A stretch of 64,000 bases of DNA from Marinobacterium sedimentorum. Its GTDB lineage: Bacteria > Pseudomonadota > Gammaproteobacteria > Pseudomonadales > Balneatricaceae. The stretch lies in contig NZ_JALDYX010000001.1 of NCBI RefSeq assembly GCF_024267675.1, positions 1 through 64,000 of the forward strand, read 5' to 3'. How positions within the stretch are numbered: position 1 is the first letter of the stretch; each line of letters opens with the position of its first letter. Under the pieces are notes generated by a model. The model did not search any database, was not told the DNA's origin, and saw only the letters and a program-made list of their open reading frames with translations. The position numbers and the translations under genes are program-made. Shown one piece after another: positions 53,108 through 62,447 of the stretch.

Positions 53108-53435
53108 CGGGAAGTCTCCAAATGGGTTGCGGCGTCGCCCGGTTGTTGCCGTCACAGGCGGGATGCGGCCTGGTCTGCTCACAGGATACTAATATAAAGG
53201 AAAGAGGGGAGGAAAAATCAGGTCGCATCCCGCTAATCAAGTCACTCAGCGCGCCCGATTACAGCACTGCGAGTCCGCGTACAGGCCTCTTCCCGGGCCT
53301 GCAATCACTGCGATAACAGGGTGGAATGAAGTGCCTGGCTGCTCCGGTTCGTAACTATAACGCCGCGTTGACTATTTGCAACCCGGTGCCGCTACAATGG
53401 CCCGCAACCCAGGCTCAAACGCGAAAAGGTGCAGC
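53108..53435. other. Divergent region between leuA and malY-like gene
   Basis: 328 bp. A TTGACT at 53368-53373 and TACAAT at 53393-53398 (19-nt spacing) may be the plus-strand promoter for the lyase. I see no Leu-codon leader peptide or clear attenuator for leuA. Confidence 0.45.
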
Positions 53436-54590
53436 ATGGCCCCAGAAAATTTTGACCGCATTATCGACCGCCGCGATACCGCCAGCGAGAAATGGGAAAA
53501 GTATCGCGACAGTGAAATACTGCCCATGTGGGTCGCCGATACCGACTTCATGTCGCCGCCGGCCGTGACCGAAGCGCTGCAGCAGCGTATCAGCCACGGC
53601 GTCTTCGGCTATACCCAGACGCCGGCCGAACTCAATCGCCTGGTGATCGAGCGCATGCAGCGGTTCTACGGCTGGACGATCAGTGCCGACTGGCTGGTGT
53701 GGCTGCCGGGCTTGGTGTGCGGCCTCAATCTCAGCTGTCGCAGTGTCGGTATCGACGGTGACAGCGTACTGGCGCCCAAACCCGTGTATCCGCCCTTCAT
53801 GACTGCTCCGCGGCTGTCGTCTCGCCAGCTGATCACCGTACCTATGCAGCAACAGGGCTCACGCTGGACGCTGGATCTTGATGCTCTGGAAGCCGCCATT
53901 ACCCCCGACAGCCATCTGCTGCTGTTCTGCAACCCGCACAACCCAGGCGGCACCTGCTACCGGCTGGACGAACTGGAGCGCCTGGCGGCCATAGCGCAGC
54001 AGCATGATCTCGTTGTTTGCTCCGATGAAATCCACTGCGATCTGATTCTGGAGCCGGGCGTCGAACACCTGCCGCTGGCCTCGCTGAACAGCAGCATCGA
54101 AGCCCGCACCATCACCCTGATGGCGCCGAGCAAGACCTACAACATCGCGGGCCTGGGCTGCTCCTTCGCCATCATCCCCGACCCCGATCTGCGCAAGACT
54201 TTCCGCCGGGTGCGCCGGGGCATAGTGCCGGACGTCAACCTGCTGGGCTACACTGCGGCGCTGGCTGCCTACCGCGATGGCGATGCCTGGAACCGACGCC
54301 AGATCGATTACCTGCGAGACAATCGCGATTACCTGGTGCGGGAGATCAACAGCATTCCCGGCCTGCGCATGGAGCCGGTGGAGGCCACTTACCTCGCCTG
54401 GATCGATGTATCTGCCGCCAAGCTCGACAACCCGGCACACTTCTTCGAACAGGCAGGCGTCGGCATGTCACCGGGACGGGACTTCGGCGATGACCGCTAT
54501 ATGCGCCTCAACTTCGGCTGCCCCCGCGGCATGCTCGAAGAAGCCGTACGCCGCATACGCAGCGCCCTGCTGAATCACCTGCCGGCCTAG
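53436..54590 (+). CDS. MalY/PatB-type cystathionine beta-lyase-like aminotransferase
   Basis: 384-aa PLP-dependent enzyme of fold type I. WVADTDFMSPPAV at the start is typical of MalY/PatB C-S lyases. NPHNPGG (about 166), VVCSDEIHCDL (about 196) and the PLP Lys in APSKTYNIAGLG (about 231) are in place. It may cleave cystathionine or other S-linked amino acids. ATG at 53436 with AAAGGTG 7 nt upstream. Confidence 0.88.
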   Translation: MAPENFDRIIDRRDTASEKWEKYRDSEILPMWVADTDFMSPPAVTEALQQRISHGVFGYTQTPAELNRLVIERMQRFYGWTISADWLVWLPGLVCGLNLSCRSVGIDGDSVLAPKPVYPPFMTAPRLSSRQLITVPMQQQGSRWTLDLDALEAAITPDSHLLLFCNPHNPGGTCYRLDELERLAAIAQQHDLVVCSDEIHCDLILEPGVEHLPLASLNSSIEARTITLMAPSKTYNIAGLGCSFAIIPDPDLRKTFRRVRRGIVPDVNLLGYTAALAAYRDGDAWNRRQIDYLRDNRDYLVREINSIPGLRMEPVEATYLAWIDVSAAKLDNPAHFFEQAGVGMSPGRDFGDDRYMRLNFGCPRGMLEEAVRRIRSALLNHLPA

Positions 54591-54627
54591 CCCTGCAACG
54601 GCTTGGCAAACGCCTTGCGGCAGCCGG

Positions 54628-55602
54628 CTAAGCCAGATCGTATGGAAAGGCGATCACATCACGGATCGAGCGGGTTTGCAGCGCCAGCATCACCAGCCGA
54701 TCCACCCCGAGGGCGACACCGGCGCAATCAGGCAGCCCCTGCTGCAGCGCACTCACCAGCCGCTCTTCCAGCGGCCGCTGCGGCAGGCCAAGAGCGGCAC
54801 GGCCAGCCTGATCCGCCTCCAGCCTGCGTGCCTGCTCGGCAGCATCGGTGAGTTCGTGGTAGCCGTTGGCCAGCTCCATGCCTTCGATAAACAGCTCAAA
54901 GCGTGCTGCCACCGGCGTTCCGTCTGCACCGGGGCGCAGGCGTGCCAGCGCGGCCTGGCTGGCAGGGAATTCATGTACGAACACGGCGCCCTGTCCGGCC
55001 AGCGCAGGTTCGATCAGATGCGACATCAGCAAATTCAGCCAGCTGTCGCGGTCGTCATCCTCCATGGCCACATCGAGCGACGCCCGCGCCCTGCTCTTCA
55101 GATCCGAAAGCGTTGCCCTTAGCGGATCCAGCCCCAGCTGCTCCTGAAACAGCGCCCTATAGGTCACGCGGCGAATCGGCGGCAAGCTCAGCACGCCGCA
55201 GACCAGCGCCTCCACTTCATCCATCAGCGCACGGTCGTCGAAGTCCGGCCTATACCACTCCAGCATGGTGAACTCCGGGTTGTGCCGGCCGCCCGACTCA
55301 CCGTTGCGATAGGCCCGTCCCAGCTGATAGATAGCACCGGAACCCGCCGCCAGCAGCCGTTTCATGGCGTACTCGGGTGAGCTTTGCAGATACAGCGGCT
55401 GCGACGGCCCGCCCGGAAAAGGCGCATAGGCCGCCTCAATGCTGTCGATAAAGGGGTCGCTCACGGCGCAGTGCGACAGCGCCGGCGTTTCCACCTCAAG
55501 CACATAGCGCTCGGCAAAGAAGCGGCGGATAGCGGCCAGAATCTGCGCCCGGCGACGCAGGTTTTCAATTGATGCGCTCGGGCGCCAGTCTTGGGCTTTC
55601 AT
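54628..55602 (-). CDS. epmA: EF-P--(R)-beta-lysine ligase
   Basis: 324-aa LysRS-like enzyme without the anticodon-binding domain. Class II synthetase motifs: motif 2 around YQLGRAYRNGESGGRHNPEF (about 110) and motif 3 GVALGVDRLVML (about 297). It attaches beta-lysine to EF-P. ATG at 55602 matches the family start (MKAQDWRPSASIE). efp lies just upstream, separated by a terminator hairpin, and epmB is divergent from efp, so the full modification set is here. Confidence 0.94.
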   Translation of the reverse strand: MKAQDWRPSASIENLRRRAQILAAIRRFFAERYVLEVETPALSHCAVSDPFIDSIEAAYAPFPGGPSQPLYLQSSPEYAMKRLLAAGSGAIYQLGRAYRNGESGGRHNPEFTMLEWYRPDFDDRALMDEVEALVCGVLSLPPIRRVTYRALFQEQLGLDPLRATLSDLKSRARASLDVAMEDDDRDSWLNLLMSHLIEPALAGQGAVFVHEFPASQAALARLRPGADGTPVAARFELFIEGMELANGYHELTDAAEQARRLEADQAGRAALGLPQRPLEERLVSALQQGLPDCAGVALGVDRLVMLALQTRSIRDVIAFPYDLA

Positions 55603-55676
55603 ATATAAAGATGTCTTGGTTGAACGATCAGGCCCGCCGGGCGAAGCAATGGCAATGCCAGCGGGCGCCAGGGTCC

Positions 55677-55706
55677 AAAAACGACAACGGCAGCCTAAGC
55701 TGCCGT
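55677..55706 (-). terminator. Terminator between efp and epmA
   Basis: Perfect 8-bp stem (55687-55694/55699-55706) with a 4-nt loop; on the minus strand a run of five T follows a few bases later (55681-55677). It lies 24 nt after the efp stop. Confidence 0.65.
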
Positions 55707-55729
55707 CGCTGAAAAACCGCAGGCTCGAA

Positions 55730-56293
55730 TCAGGCGCGGCTGACGTAGCCACCCGTGCGGGTATCGATTTTCAGAATATCGCCTTCTTCGATAAACAGCG
55801 GTACACGAACCACGGCACCGGTGCTCAAGGTTGCGGGCTTGGAGCCGCCCTGGGCAGTATCACCCTTAACGCCGGGATCGGTTTCAGTCACGGCCAGCTC
55901 AACAAAGTTGGGCGGAGTAACGGAGATGGGGTTGCCGTTCCACAGCGTGATCATGCTGCGATCCTGTTCTTTCAGCCACTGGTGGGCATCGCCAACGGCG
56001 TTCTTGTCGGCGGCAAACTGTTCGAAAGTGGCAGGCTCCATGAAGTGCCACATCTCGCCATCGCTGTAGAGATATTCCATGTCGCGGTCCATGACATCAG
56101 CGCCTTCCGCCGATTCGTTGGACTTGAAGGTCTTTTCCCAGGTGCGGCCGGAAATCAGGTTGCGCATTTTTACACGGGTGAACGCCTGACCTTTACCCGG
56201 CTTGACAAACTCGACGTCCGTCATGGTGCAGGGATCACCGTCGAGCATGATTTTCAGGCCGTTCTTGAACTGGTTCGCAGAGTAATTTGCCAT
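55730..56293 (-). CDS. efp: Elongation factor P
   Basis: 187-aa protein in three beta domains. The modified Lys is in PGKGQAF (about residue 34). Ends with [11 protein letters not shown] frees ribosomes stalled on polyproline; here EpmA and EpmB provide beta-lysylation. Start ATG at 56293. Confidence 0.96.
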   Translation of the reverse strand: MANYSANQFKNGLKIMLDGDPCTMTDVEFVKPGKGQAFTRVKMRNLISGRTWEKTFKSNESAEGADVMDRDMEYLYSDGEMWHFMEPATFEQFAADKNAVGDAHQWLKEQDRSMITLWNGNPISVTPPNFVELAVTETDPGVKGDTAQGGSKPATLSTGAVVRVPLFIEEGDILKIDTRTGGYVSRA

Positions 56294-56413
56294 ATACGGA
56301 AAGTCTCGGGACTCGATTAGCTAACTGAAGACCGGGCAGTGCCCGAAAATTGACAGCCATTCTACTTGAAAGCAGAATGCGATCAAATTCCCTTCTTGCG
56401 TCCGCGACCCCTG

Positions 56414-57433
56414 ATGAATCTTCCGGTAACACTGCTCGATGACTGGCAGCAGCTGCTCAGTCATACCATTGACGATCCTGCCGAGCTGCTGCGCCTGCTG
56501 GAACTGCCTGAGGTGTTGCTGGCAGAGGCCCTGGCGGCAGCCGGTGACTTCCCGCTGCGCGTCCCCAAGCCTTACCTCAACCGTATCCGCAAGGGCGACC
56601 CGGATGATCCGCTACTGCGCCAGGTATTGCCGCTTGGCGCCGAGCGTCTGCATGTGCCGGGCTATGTGACCGACCCGCTGGCAGAAATGGCCGCCAATCA
56701 CCACGATGGCCTGATCCACAAGTACAAGGGACGGGTGCTGCTGATTCTCACCGGCGCCTGCGCCATCAACTGCCGCTACTGCTTTCGGCGTCACTTTCCC
56801 TACGACGACAACCGCCTGGGGCCGGAGCAATGGCAGCAAGTGCTTGAGTATCTGCGCCAGCAACCACAAGTCAATGAAGTCATTTTCTCCGGCGGCGACC
56901 CGCTGGCCACCAGCGACAAGCGCCTGGCCCGCATGATCCGGGACCTGGCCGACATTCCCCATCTCAGCCGCATCCGCGTGCACAGCCGGCTGCCTGTGGT
57001 GATCCCCCAGCGGGTGACTGACAGCCTGATCGATGCCCTCACCGGCACCCGCCTGCAGCCGGTCATGGTGCTGCACGCCAACCATGCCAACGAGATTGAC
57101 GCCGAGGTGGACCTGGCCGTCAACCAACTCAAGCGCGCCGGCGTGACCATGCTGAATCAGTCGGTGCTGCTGCGCGGCGTGAATGACAGCGTCGAGGCAT
57201 TGCAGGCACTCAGCGAGCGACTCTTTGCCGCCGGCGTACTACCCTATTATCTGTTTGTACTGGATGCTGTGGCAGGCGCCGCTCACTTTGATGTCAGTGA
57301 TAACGAGGCAAAGGCGTTAATGCAGGCATTGCAGGCCGAACTGCCCGGTTTTCTGCTGCCGCGCCTTGCACGGGAGATTCCGGGGCGCCCTTCGAAAACC
57401 CTGCTGGCGCTCGGAGGAGACAGTACCGCCTGA
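56414..57433 (+). CDS. epmB: EF-P (R)-beta-lysine forming aminomutase
   Basis: 339-aa radical-SAM lysine 2,3-aminomutase-like enzyme. The cluster motif is CAINCRYCFRRHFPY (CxxxCxxC, about 118-125). PLP Lys is expected in the C-terminal part near PSKTLLAL. Start at 56414 gives the usual N-terminus; a TTG at 56366 in frame is unlikely. It is divergent from efp with 120 bp between. Confidence 0.92.
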   Translation: MNLPVTLLDDWQQLLSHTIDDPAELLRLLELPEVLLAEALAAAGDFPLRVPKPYLNRIRKGDPDDPLLRQVLPLGAERLHVPGYVTDPLAEMAANHHDGLIHKYKGRVLLILTGACAINCRYCFRRHFPYDDNRLGPEQWQQVLEYLRQQPQVNEVIFSGGDPLATSDKRLARMIRDLADIPHLSRIRVHSRLPVVIPQRVTDSLIDALTGTRLQPVMVLHANHANEIDAEVDLAVNQLKRAGVTMLNQSVLLRGVNDSVEALQALSERLFAAGVLPYYLFVLDAVAGAAHFDVSDNEAKALMQALQAELPGFLLPRLAREIPGRPSKTLLALGGDSTA

Positions 57434-57558
57434 ATCGGCTTCATGCGACAATCTGGGCCCGATGCCCAAGCACACAGAACAGACTCAGTCTGGCACGGTC
57501 AAAATAGCATCACCGCAGGAAAAATAATCATCATGGATCTACGCAGGAGCCTGTTCAG

Positions 57559-58092
57559 ATGAAAGCCTGGAAACTCTTGGTTGTCGCCGCCGGCGCCATT
57601 ACGCTGGTCGGTTGTGGCAATATGTTCAAAAAGCCCGCCCCCGTTGCGGAGCCCGAACCAGAACCTGTTGTGTATGTCCGCCCCATTCCCAAACCCGTTG
57701 TGCAGATACACGGCTTTCGTGCCAGCAAGCCCGGCAGGGGCGGCCTGACCGATGCGCATATCAGCTTCAGTAACGTCTCTGAGCAGACCTTCCAGTTTGT
57801 GATGTTCAAGACCACGGCCTATGACGCCGAGGGCAAAATCATCAACGCCAAGAAAACCAACAGGCCCGATACCTGGCTGCGCGTTGCCGGCCCCTTCCGG
57901 CCCTTCAGCAGCGCGGGCGAGCACAAGTGGGACAAGATCTGGAGCAACAGCAAGGCAACCTGCTTTGAAGTCGAGGGTGTCGAGATCATCTATATGGATG
58001 GCGCCAACGAGTTTTACAACGAGAGTCGCCTGGGCGAGATTCTCGATCCCAGCCTGAATAACAGCTGCCGGCCCTCTCTGGCACAGCATTAG
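57559..58092 (+). CDS. Predicted lipoprotein of unknown function
   Basis: 177-aa protein. Signal peptide with lipobox LVGC (Cys about 19), then a Pro/Glu-rich linker and a beta-rich domain (VSEQTFQFVMFKTTAYDAEG) like the YcfL-type lipoproteins. Ends with two Cys. ATG at 57559 with AGGAG 10 nt upstream. Confidence 0.75.
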   Translation: MKAWKLLVVAAGAITLVGCGNMFKKPAPVAEPEPEPVVYVRPIPKPVVQIHGFRASKPGRGGLTDAHISFSNVSEQTFQFVMFKTTAYDAEGKIINAKKTNRPDTWLRVAGPFRPFSSAGEHKWDKIWSNSKATCFEVEGVEIIYMDGANEFYNESRLGEILDPSLNNSCRPSLAQH

Positions 58093-58119
58093 CAACAGGC
58101 AGCACTACAATGACCCCCA

Positions 58120-58158
58120 GGGGCGCCGGCCTGCCGGCTGCCCCGCCGCCATCTTTTT
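58120..58158 (+). terminator. Possible terminator after the 57559 lipoprotein gene
   Basis: GGGGC/GCCCC and CCGG/CCGG blocks pair (58120-58144); five T follow 9 nt later. The late T run makes it a weak call. Confidence 0.4.
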
Positions 58159-58179
58159 AATCCTTCGGCGTGCGAGCCA

Positions 58180-58506
58180 CTAACGCTCCCTGCGCGGCGG
58201 TACCGACAACGGGAAGGCCGTAACACTGCCACGCGCTTCGCTGATCTTGGGAACCCCCTGCTGGCGAACTTCGTCGATACGAATAATGGCCTGCATCGGA
58301 ATATAGGATCGCTTTACGTCCCCGAACTGCTTTTTCAGTTTTTCCTCGCCAGGATCCACCAACAGCTCGGAACGGCTGCCAAAGACAAAGTCCTCGATCT
58401 CGATAAAGCCCCACATCTCGCTCTGGCACAGATGGCGCGCATAAAGCTCGTACACCTGATCCTGATTGATGAATTGCACCCGATACATTCGTTCGTCACT
58501 GGTCAT
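58180..58506 (-). CDS. DUF1820 family protein
   Basis: 108-aa conserved protein: YRVQFINQDQVYELYARHL, then MWGFIEIEDFVFG and RSYIPMQAIIRIDEV match the DUF1820 pattern as I remember it. The C-terminus is basic. Divergent from miaB. Function unknown; the gene is commonly single-copy in gammaproteobacteria. Confidence 0.85.
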   Translation of the reverse strand: MTSDERMYRVQFINQDQVYELYARHLCQSEMWGFIEIEDFVFGSRSELLVDPGEEKLKKQFGDVKRSYIPMQAIIRIDEVRQQGVPKISEARGSVTAFPLSVPPRRER

Positions 58507-58706
58507 GGTCTGTGCTGCTGCTAACTGTATTACGCTTTATAATGAGGGCGAAATCGCTCGATACAAGGCTGCTCAAAATCTAGGCAGCCCCGCCCACTTT
58601 CAGTATAATGCGCGGTCCTTTCGGGGGCGGATGCGGCGCTGTTGTGTCAAGCAGCAGGCCAGACCCGACTCCCCAGAGCAACCCGTTTAATCAATACAGG
58701 TGAGAA

Positions 58707-60056
58707 ATGGCGAAGAAGCTGTTTATCAAAACCCATGGCTGCCAGATGAACGAGTACGATTCGTCCCGTATGGCGGATCTGCTGGGTGAAAGCCATGCGC
58801 TGGAGCTGACAGACAACCCGGAAGATGCGGATGTGCTGCTGCTCAACACCTGTTCGATACGTGAAAAAGCCCAGGAAAAGGTGTTCCATCAACTCGGCCG
58901 CTGGCGCAAGCTCAAGGATCGCAACCCTGACCTGGTGATAGGTGTGGGCGGCTGCGTCGCCAGCCAGGAAGGCGAAGCCATCTATAAGCGCGCCCCCTAC
59001 GTGGACATGATTTTTGGACCCCAAACCCTGCACCGTCTGCCGGAAATGATCGATCTGACCCACCAGGGCCAGAAAGGCGTGGTGGATGTCAGCTTCCCGG
59101 AAATCGAAAAGTTCGATCACCTTCCCGCCCCCAAGGTCGAGGGTGCCGAAGCCTTCGTATCGATAATGGAAGGCTGCAGCAAATACTGCACTTTCTGCGT
59201 GGTGCCATACACCCGCGGCGAGGAAGTCAGTCGCCCTCTGGACAGCGTGCTGGCCGAATGCCAGGAGCTAGCTGAACAGGGCGTGCGTGAAGTGAACCTG
59301 CTGGGTCAGAACGTCAATGCCTACCGCGGCGCCACCGGCGACGGAGACACCGCCGGCCTCGCCGAGCTGATTCGCCGGGTCGCCGGCATCGAGGGTATCG
59401 ACCGCATTCGCTTCACCACGTCCCATCCGGTGGAATTCAGCGACGACCTGATCGACGCCTATGCCGAAGTGCCGGAGCTGGTCAGCCACCTGCACCTGCC
59501 GGTACAAAGCGGTTCGGACCGGATTCTGATGGCCATGAAGCGCGGCCATACCACGCTGGAGTACAAGTCCAAGCTGCGCCGCATCCGCAAGCTGCGCCCG
59601 GACATCAGCTTCTCGTCGGACTTCATCGTCGGTTTTCCCGGCGAAACCGAAGCGGATTTTGAGGCCACCATGAACCTGATTCAGGATATCGGCTTCGATC
59701 ATTCCTTCAGCTTCGTGTACAGCCGCCGTCCCGGCACGCCTGCCGCTGACCTGCCGGATACGGTGTCGGAAGAGACCAAGAAACTGCACCTCAAGATCCT
59801 GCAGGATCGGATTATTGCCCAGGCCATGCAGATCAGCCGTCGCATGGTGGGCAGCGTGCAGCGCATACTGGTGAACGGTTACTCGAGGAAGGATCCGGGC
59901 GAGCTGTCCGGGCGCACCGAGAACAACCGCGTGGTCAACTTTCGCGCCAGCAATCCGGACCTGATCGGCCACTTCGCCGATGTAAGAATTCTGGAAGCTT
60001 ATGCCAACTCGCTTCACGGGGAACTGATCAGCTCGGAGCTGGATCAAACACACTGA
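58707..60056 (+). CDS. miaB: tRNA-2-methylthio-N6-dimethylallyladenosine synthase
   Basis: 449-aa radical-SAM methylthiotransferase. N-terminal cluster Cys residues are in [18 protein letters not shown] and VGGCVAS. The radical-SAM motif is [15 protein letters not shown] (about 152-159). A C-terminal TRAM domain follows. It modifies A37 of tRNAs reading UNN codons. First gene of the miaB-ybeZ-ybeY-corC-lnt cluster. Confidence 0.96.
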   Translation: MAKKLFIKTHGCQMNEYDSSRMADLLGESHALELTDNPEDADVLLLNTCSIREKAQEKVFHQLGRWRKLKDRNPDLVIGVGGCVASQEGEAIYKRAPYVDMIFGPQTLHRLPEMIDLTHQGQKGVVDVSFPEIEKFDHLPAPKVEGAEAFVSIMEGCSKYCTFCVVPYTRGEEVSRPLDSVLAECQELAEQGVREVNLLGQNVNAYRGATGDGDTAGLAELIRRVAGIEGIDRIRFTTSHPVEFSDDLIDAYAEVPELVSHLHLPVQSGSDRILMAMKRGHTTLEYKSKLRRIRKLRPDISFSSDFIVGFPGETEADFEATMNLIQDIGFDHSFSFVYSRRPGTPAADLPDTVSEETKKLHLKILQDRIIAQAMQISRRMVGSVQRILVNGYSRKDPGELSGRTENNRVVNFRASNPDLIGHFADVRILEAYANSLHGELISSELDQTH

Positions 60057-60115
60057 ACACGAACTCTGTAGCCGCAGGGCATCCCATGTCCTGTGCTTAC
60101 TGACTAGGAGCCAAA

Positions 60116-61126
60116 TTGAACACAGCGCAAACGCTACGCCTGACCCTCGAACCCGACAACATCGAACACCTGGCCAACCTGTGTGGCCAGCTCGATGAGC
60201 ACATCAAACTGATCGAACAACGCCTGCATATTGAAATCCGTAATCGCGGCAATCACTTTCAGCTGATTGGCGATCTGGAAATCGTGCGCGTTGTCGCCGA
60301 AATGCTGCACAATCTCTACAAGGAAGCCAGCGCCGGCGTACAGCTGACGCCCGAAGCCGTGCACCTGCAATTGCAGCAATCCGGTGTCGAACTGCTGCAG
60401 AACCGCATCGATCAGGGCGGCACCGACAGTAACGTCAGCATCCGTACCAAGAAGGTGCATATTCGCCCGCGTGGTGAAAATCAGCAGCAGTATGTGCGCG
60501 CCATCCGCACCCGCGACGTCAATTTCGGCATAGGGCCCGCCGGTACTGGCAAGACCTATCTGGCTGTAGCCTGCGCCGTGGAAGCCCTGGAGCGTGAAGA
60601 AGTCAGCCGCATTCTGCTGGTGCGCCCGGCGGTGGAAGCGGGCGAAAAGCTCGGCTTTCTGCCCGGCGACCTGGCCCAGAAGGTGGATCCCTACCTGCGC
60701 CCACTGTACGACGCCCTCTATGAAATGCTGGGCTTCGAACGCGTCACCAAACTGATCGAGCGCAACATCATCGAAGTGGCACCGCTGGCCTATATGCGCG
60801 GTCGCACGCTCAACGGCTCCTTCGTGATTCTGGATGAAAGCCAGAACACCACCCGCGAGCAGATGAAAATGTTCCTCACCCGCATCGGCTTTGGCTCCAC
60901 CGCCGTGATTACCGGCGACATCACCCAGGTCGATCTGCCCAAGCACATCCAGTCGGGCCTCAAACACGCCATGGAAGTGCTGGGCGATGTCGAGGAAATT
61001 GGATTTACCCACTTCTCGGCCAAGGATGTGGTGCGTCATCCGCTGGTGCAACACATAGTGCGTGCCTATGAGCGCTATGAACTGGAACAGGCCAACGCCT
61101 CGACAGCAGGAGTCCGTCCGTCTTGA
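60116..61126 (+). CDS. ybeZ: PhoH-like ATPase
   Basis: 336-aa PhoH-family protein with an N-terminal KH-like part (about 1-120) and an ATPase domain: Walker [12 protein letters not shown] (about 143), Walker [10 protein letters not shown] (about 238). It works with YbeY in RNA metabolism. The start is TTG at 60116 with AGGAG 6 nt upstream; its stop overlaps the ybeY start. Confidence 0.93.
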   Translation: MNTAQTLRLTLEPDNIEHLANLCGQLDEHIKLIEQRLHIEIRNRGNHFQLIGDLEIVRVVAEMLHNLYKEASAGVQLTPEAVHLQLQQSGVELLQNRIDQGGTDSNVSIRTKKVHIRPRGENQQQYVRAIRTRDVNFGIGPAGTGKTYLAVACAVEALEREEVSRILLVRPAVEAGEKLGFLPGDLAQKVDPYLRPLYDALYEMLGFERVTKLIERNIIEVAPLAYMRGRTLNGSFVILDESQNTTREQMKMFLTRIGFGSTAVITGDITQVDLPKHIQSGLKHAMEVLGDVEEIGFTHFSAKDVVRHPLVQHIVRAYERYELEQANASTAGVRPS

Positions 61127-61578
61127 AACCCAGCATAGAAGTGCAACGGGCCAGCGAGGCTGCGGATATCCCCGGGGATGAAGAGTTCCAGACCTGGGTC
61201 GAGGCCGCCCTTAACGGCCGCTTCGACGGCGGTGAACTCTGCATTCGCGTGGTCGACAGCCATGAGAGTCAGGCGCTGAATCTGCAGTACCGCGGCAAGG
61301 ACAAGCCCACCAACGTACTGTCCTTCCCCTTCGAGGTACCTGAGGGTATCGAACTCGACCTGCTCGGCGATCTGGTCATCTGTGCCCAGGTCGTCGCACG
61401 TGAAGCTGCAGAGCAACAAAAACCGCTGCTCGATCACTGGGCGCATCTGGTTATTCACGGAACCTTGCATCTGCTGGGTTACGATCATATAAAGGACGAG
61501 GACGCCGAAGAGATGGAAGCACTGGAGCGGCAATTGCTTGCCGACCTGTCCATCCCGGATCCTTACCAGGAACGCTAA
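61123..61578 (+). CDS. ybeY: Endoribonuclease YbeY
   Basis: 151-aa single-strand endoribonuclease in 16S rRNA maturation and ribosome quality control. Zinc motif is [15 protein letters not shown] (HxxxHxxxxxH, about 106-120). TTG start overlaps the ybeZ stop, with AGGAG upstream. Confidence 0.95.
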   Translation: MKPSIEVQRASEAADIPGDEEFQTWVEAALNGRFDGGELCIRVVDSHESQALNLQYRGKDKPTNVLSFPFEVPEGIELDLLGDLVICAQVVAREAAEQQKPLLDHWAHLVIHGTLHLLGYDHIKDEDAEEMEALERQLLADLSIPDPYQER

Positions 61579-61590
61579 TCGAGGAACACC

Positions 61591-62433
61591 ATGAGCGTTG
61601 ACCGATCGGGGGGCCAACCCCGAAGTTGGTTTGGCCGCCTTGCCCAGGCTTTTGCCGACGAACCCCGCACCCAGGAAGACTTGCTCTACCTGCTGCGCGA
61701 ATCCGTTGAGGACAATGTCCTCAGCCTTGAAGCCCTCGGCATCATCGAGGGCGCCATGCAAGTGGCCGAAATGCAGGTGCGGGACGTCATGGTCCCGCGC
61801 TCGCAGATGGTGGTCGTTCAGGTAGAGCAGTCGCCACGCGACTTTCTGCCAGTGATCATCTCCAGCGCTCACAGCCGCTTTCCGGTAATCGGCGAAAGCC
61901 CCGACGAAGTACTGGGTATTTTGCTGGCCAAGGAACTGCTGCCGCTGATTCTGGAAGATAACAACGACAACTTCGATATCCGCAACGCCCTGCGTCCGGT
62001 AACGGTGATTCCCGAATCCAAGCGTCTTAACACGCTGCTGCAGGAGTTCCGCGCCACGCGCAACCACATGGCAGTGGTAGTCGATGAGTACGGCGGCATC
62101 GCCGGCCTGATCACCATCGAGGATGTACTGGAACAGATCGTCGGCGAAATCGAGGATGAAACTGACATTGACGATGATGACGGCAATATCCGCCTGTTCG
62201 ACGACAATGGCTATATCGTCAAGGCACTGACCCCCATCGAGGACTTTAACGAGTATTTCGATGTTGGCCTGCCCGACGATGACTTCGACACTATCGGCGG
62301 TCTCGTCACCCAGCGCTTCGGTCACCTGCCGCGCAAGGACGAAAGTGTCGAACTGGACGAATTCACCGTCAAGGTGCTGTCCGCCGACAACCGCCGCATT
62401 CGTCTGCTGCAGGTCAGCCGCCAGTCCCGTTAA
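61591..62433 (+). CDS. corC: CBS-domain protein CorC
   Basis: 280-aa protein: two CBS domains (about 65-185; [11 protein letters not shown] and [19 protein letters not shown]) and a CorC/HlyC domain at the end. It binds nucleotides and is linked to Mg2+/Co2+ homeostasis; in this cluster it is constant across gammaproteobacteria. Starts 12 nt after ybeY. Confidence 0.93.
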   Translation: MSVDRSGGQPRSWFGRLAQAFADEPRTQEDLLYLLRESVEDNVLSLEALGIIEGAMQVAEMQVRDVMVPRSQMVVVQVEQSPRDFLPVIISSAHSRFPVIGESPDEVLGILLAKELLPLILEDNNDNFDIRNALRPVTVIPESKRLNTLLQEFRATRNHMAVVVDEYGGIAGLITIEDVLEQIVGEIEDETDIDDDDGNIRLFDDNGYIVKALTPIEDFNEYFDVGLPDDDFDTIGGLVTQRFGHLPRKDESVELDEFTVKVLSADNRRIRLLQVSRQSR

Positions 62434-62447
62434 TCCCGGATACCCCT

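Noticed and set aside
60134-61054. 306-codon frame antisense to ybeZ
   Set aside because: Shadow of the PhoH-like gene with no ribosome site or domain.
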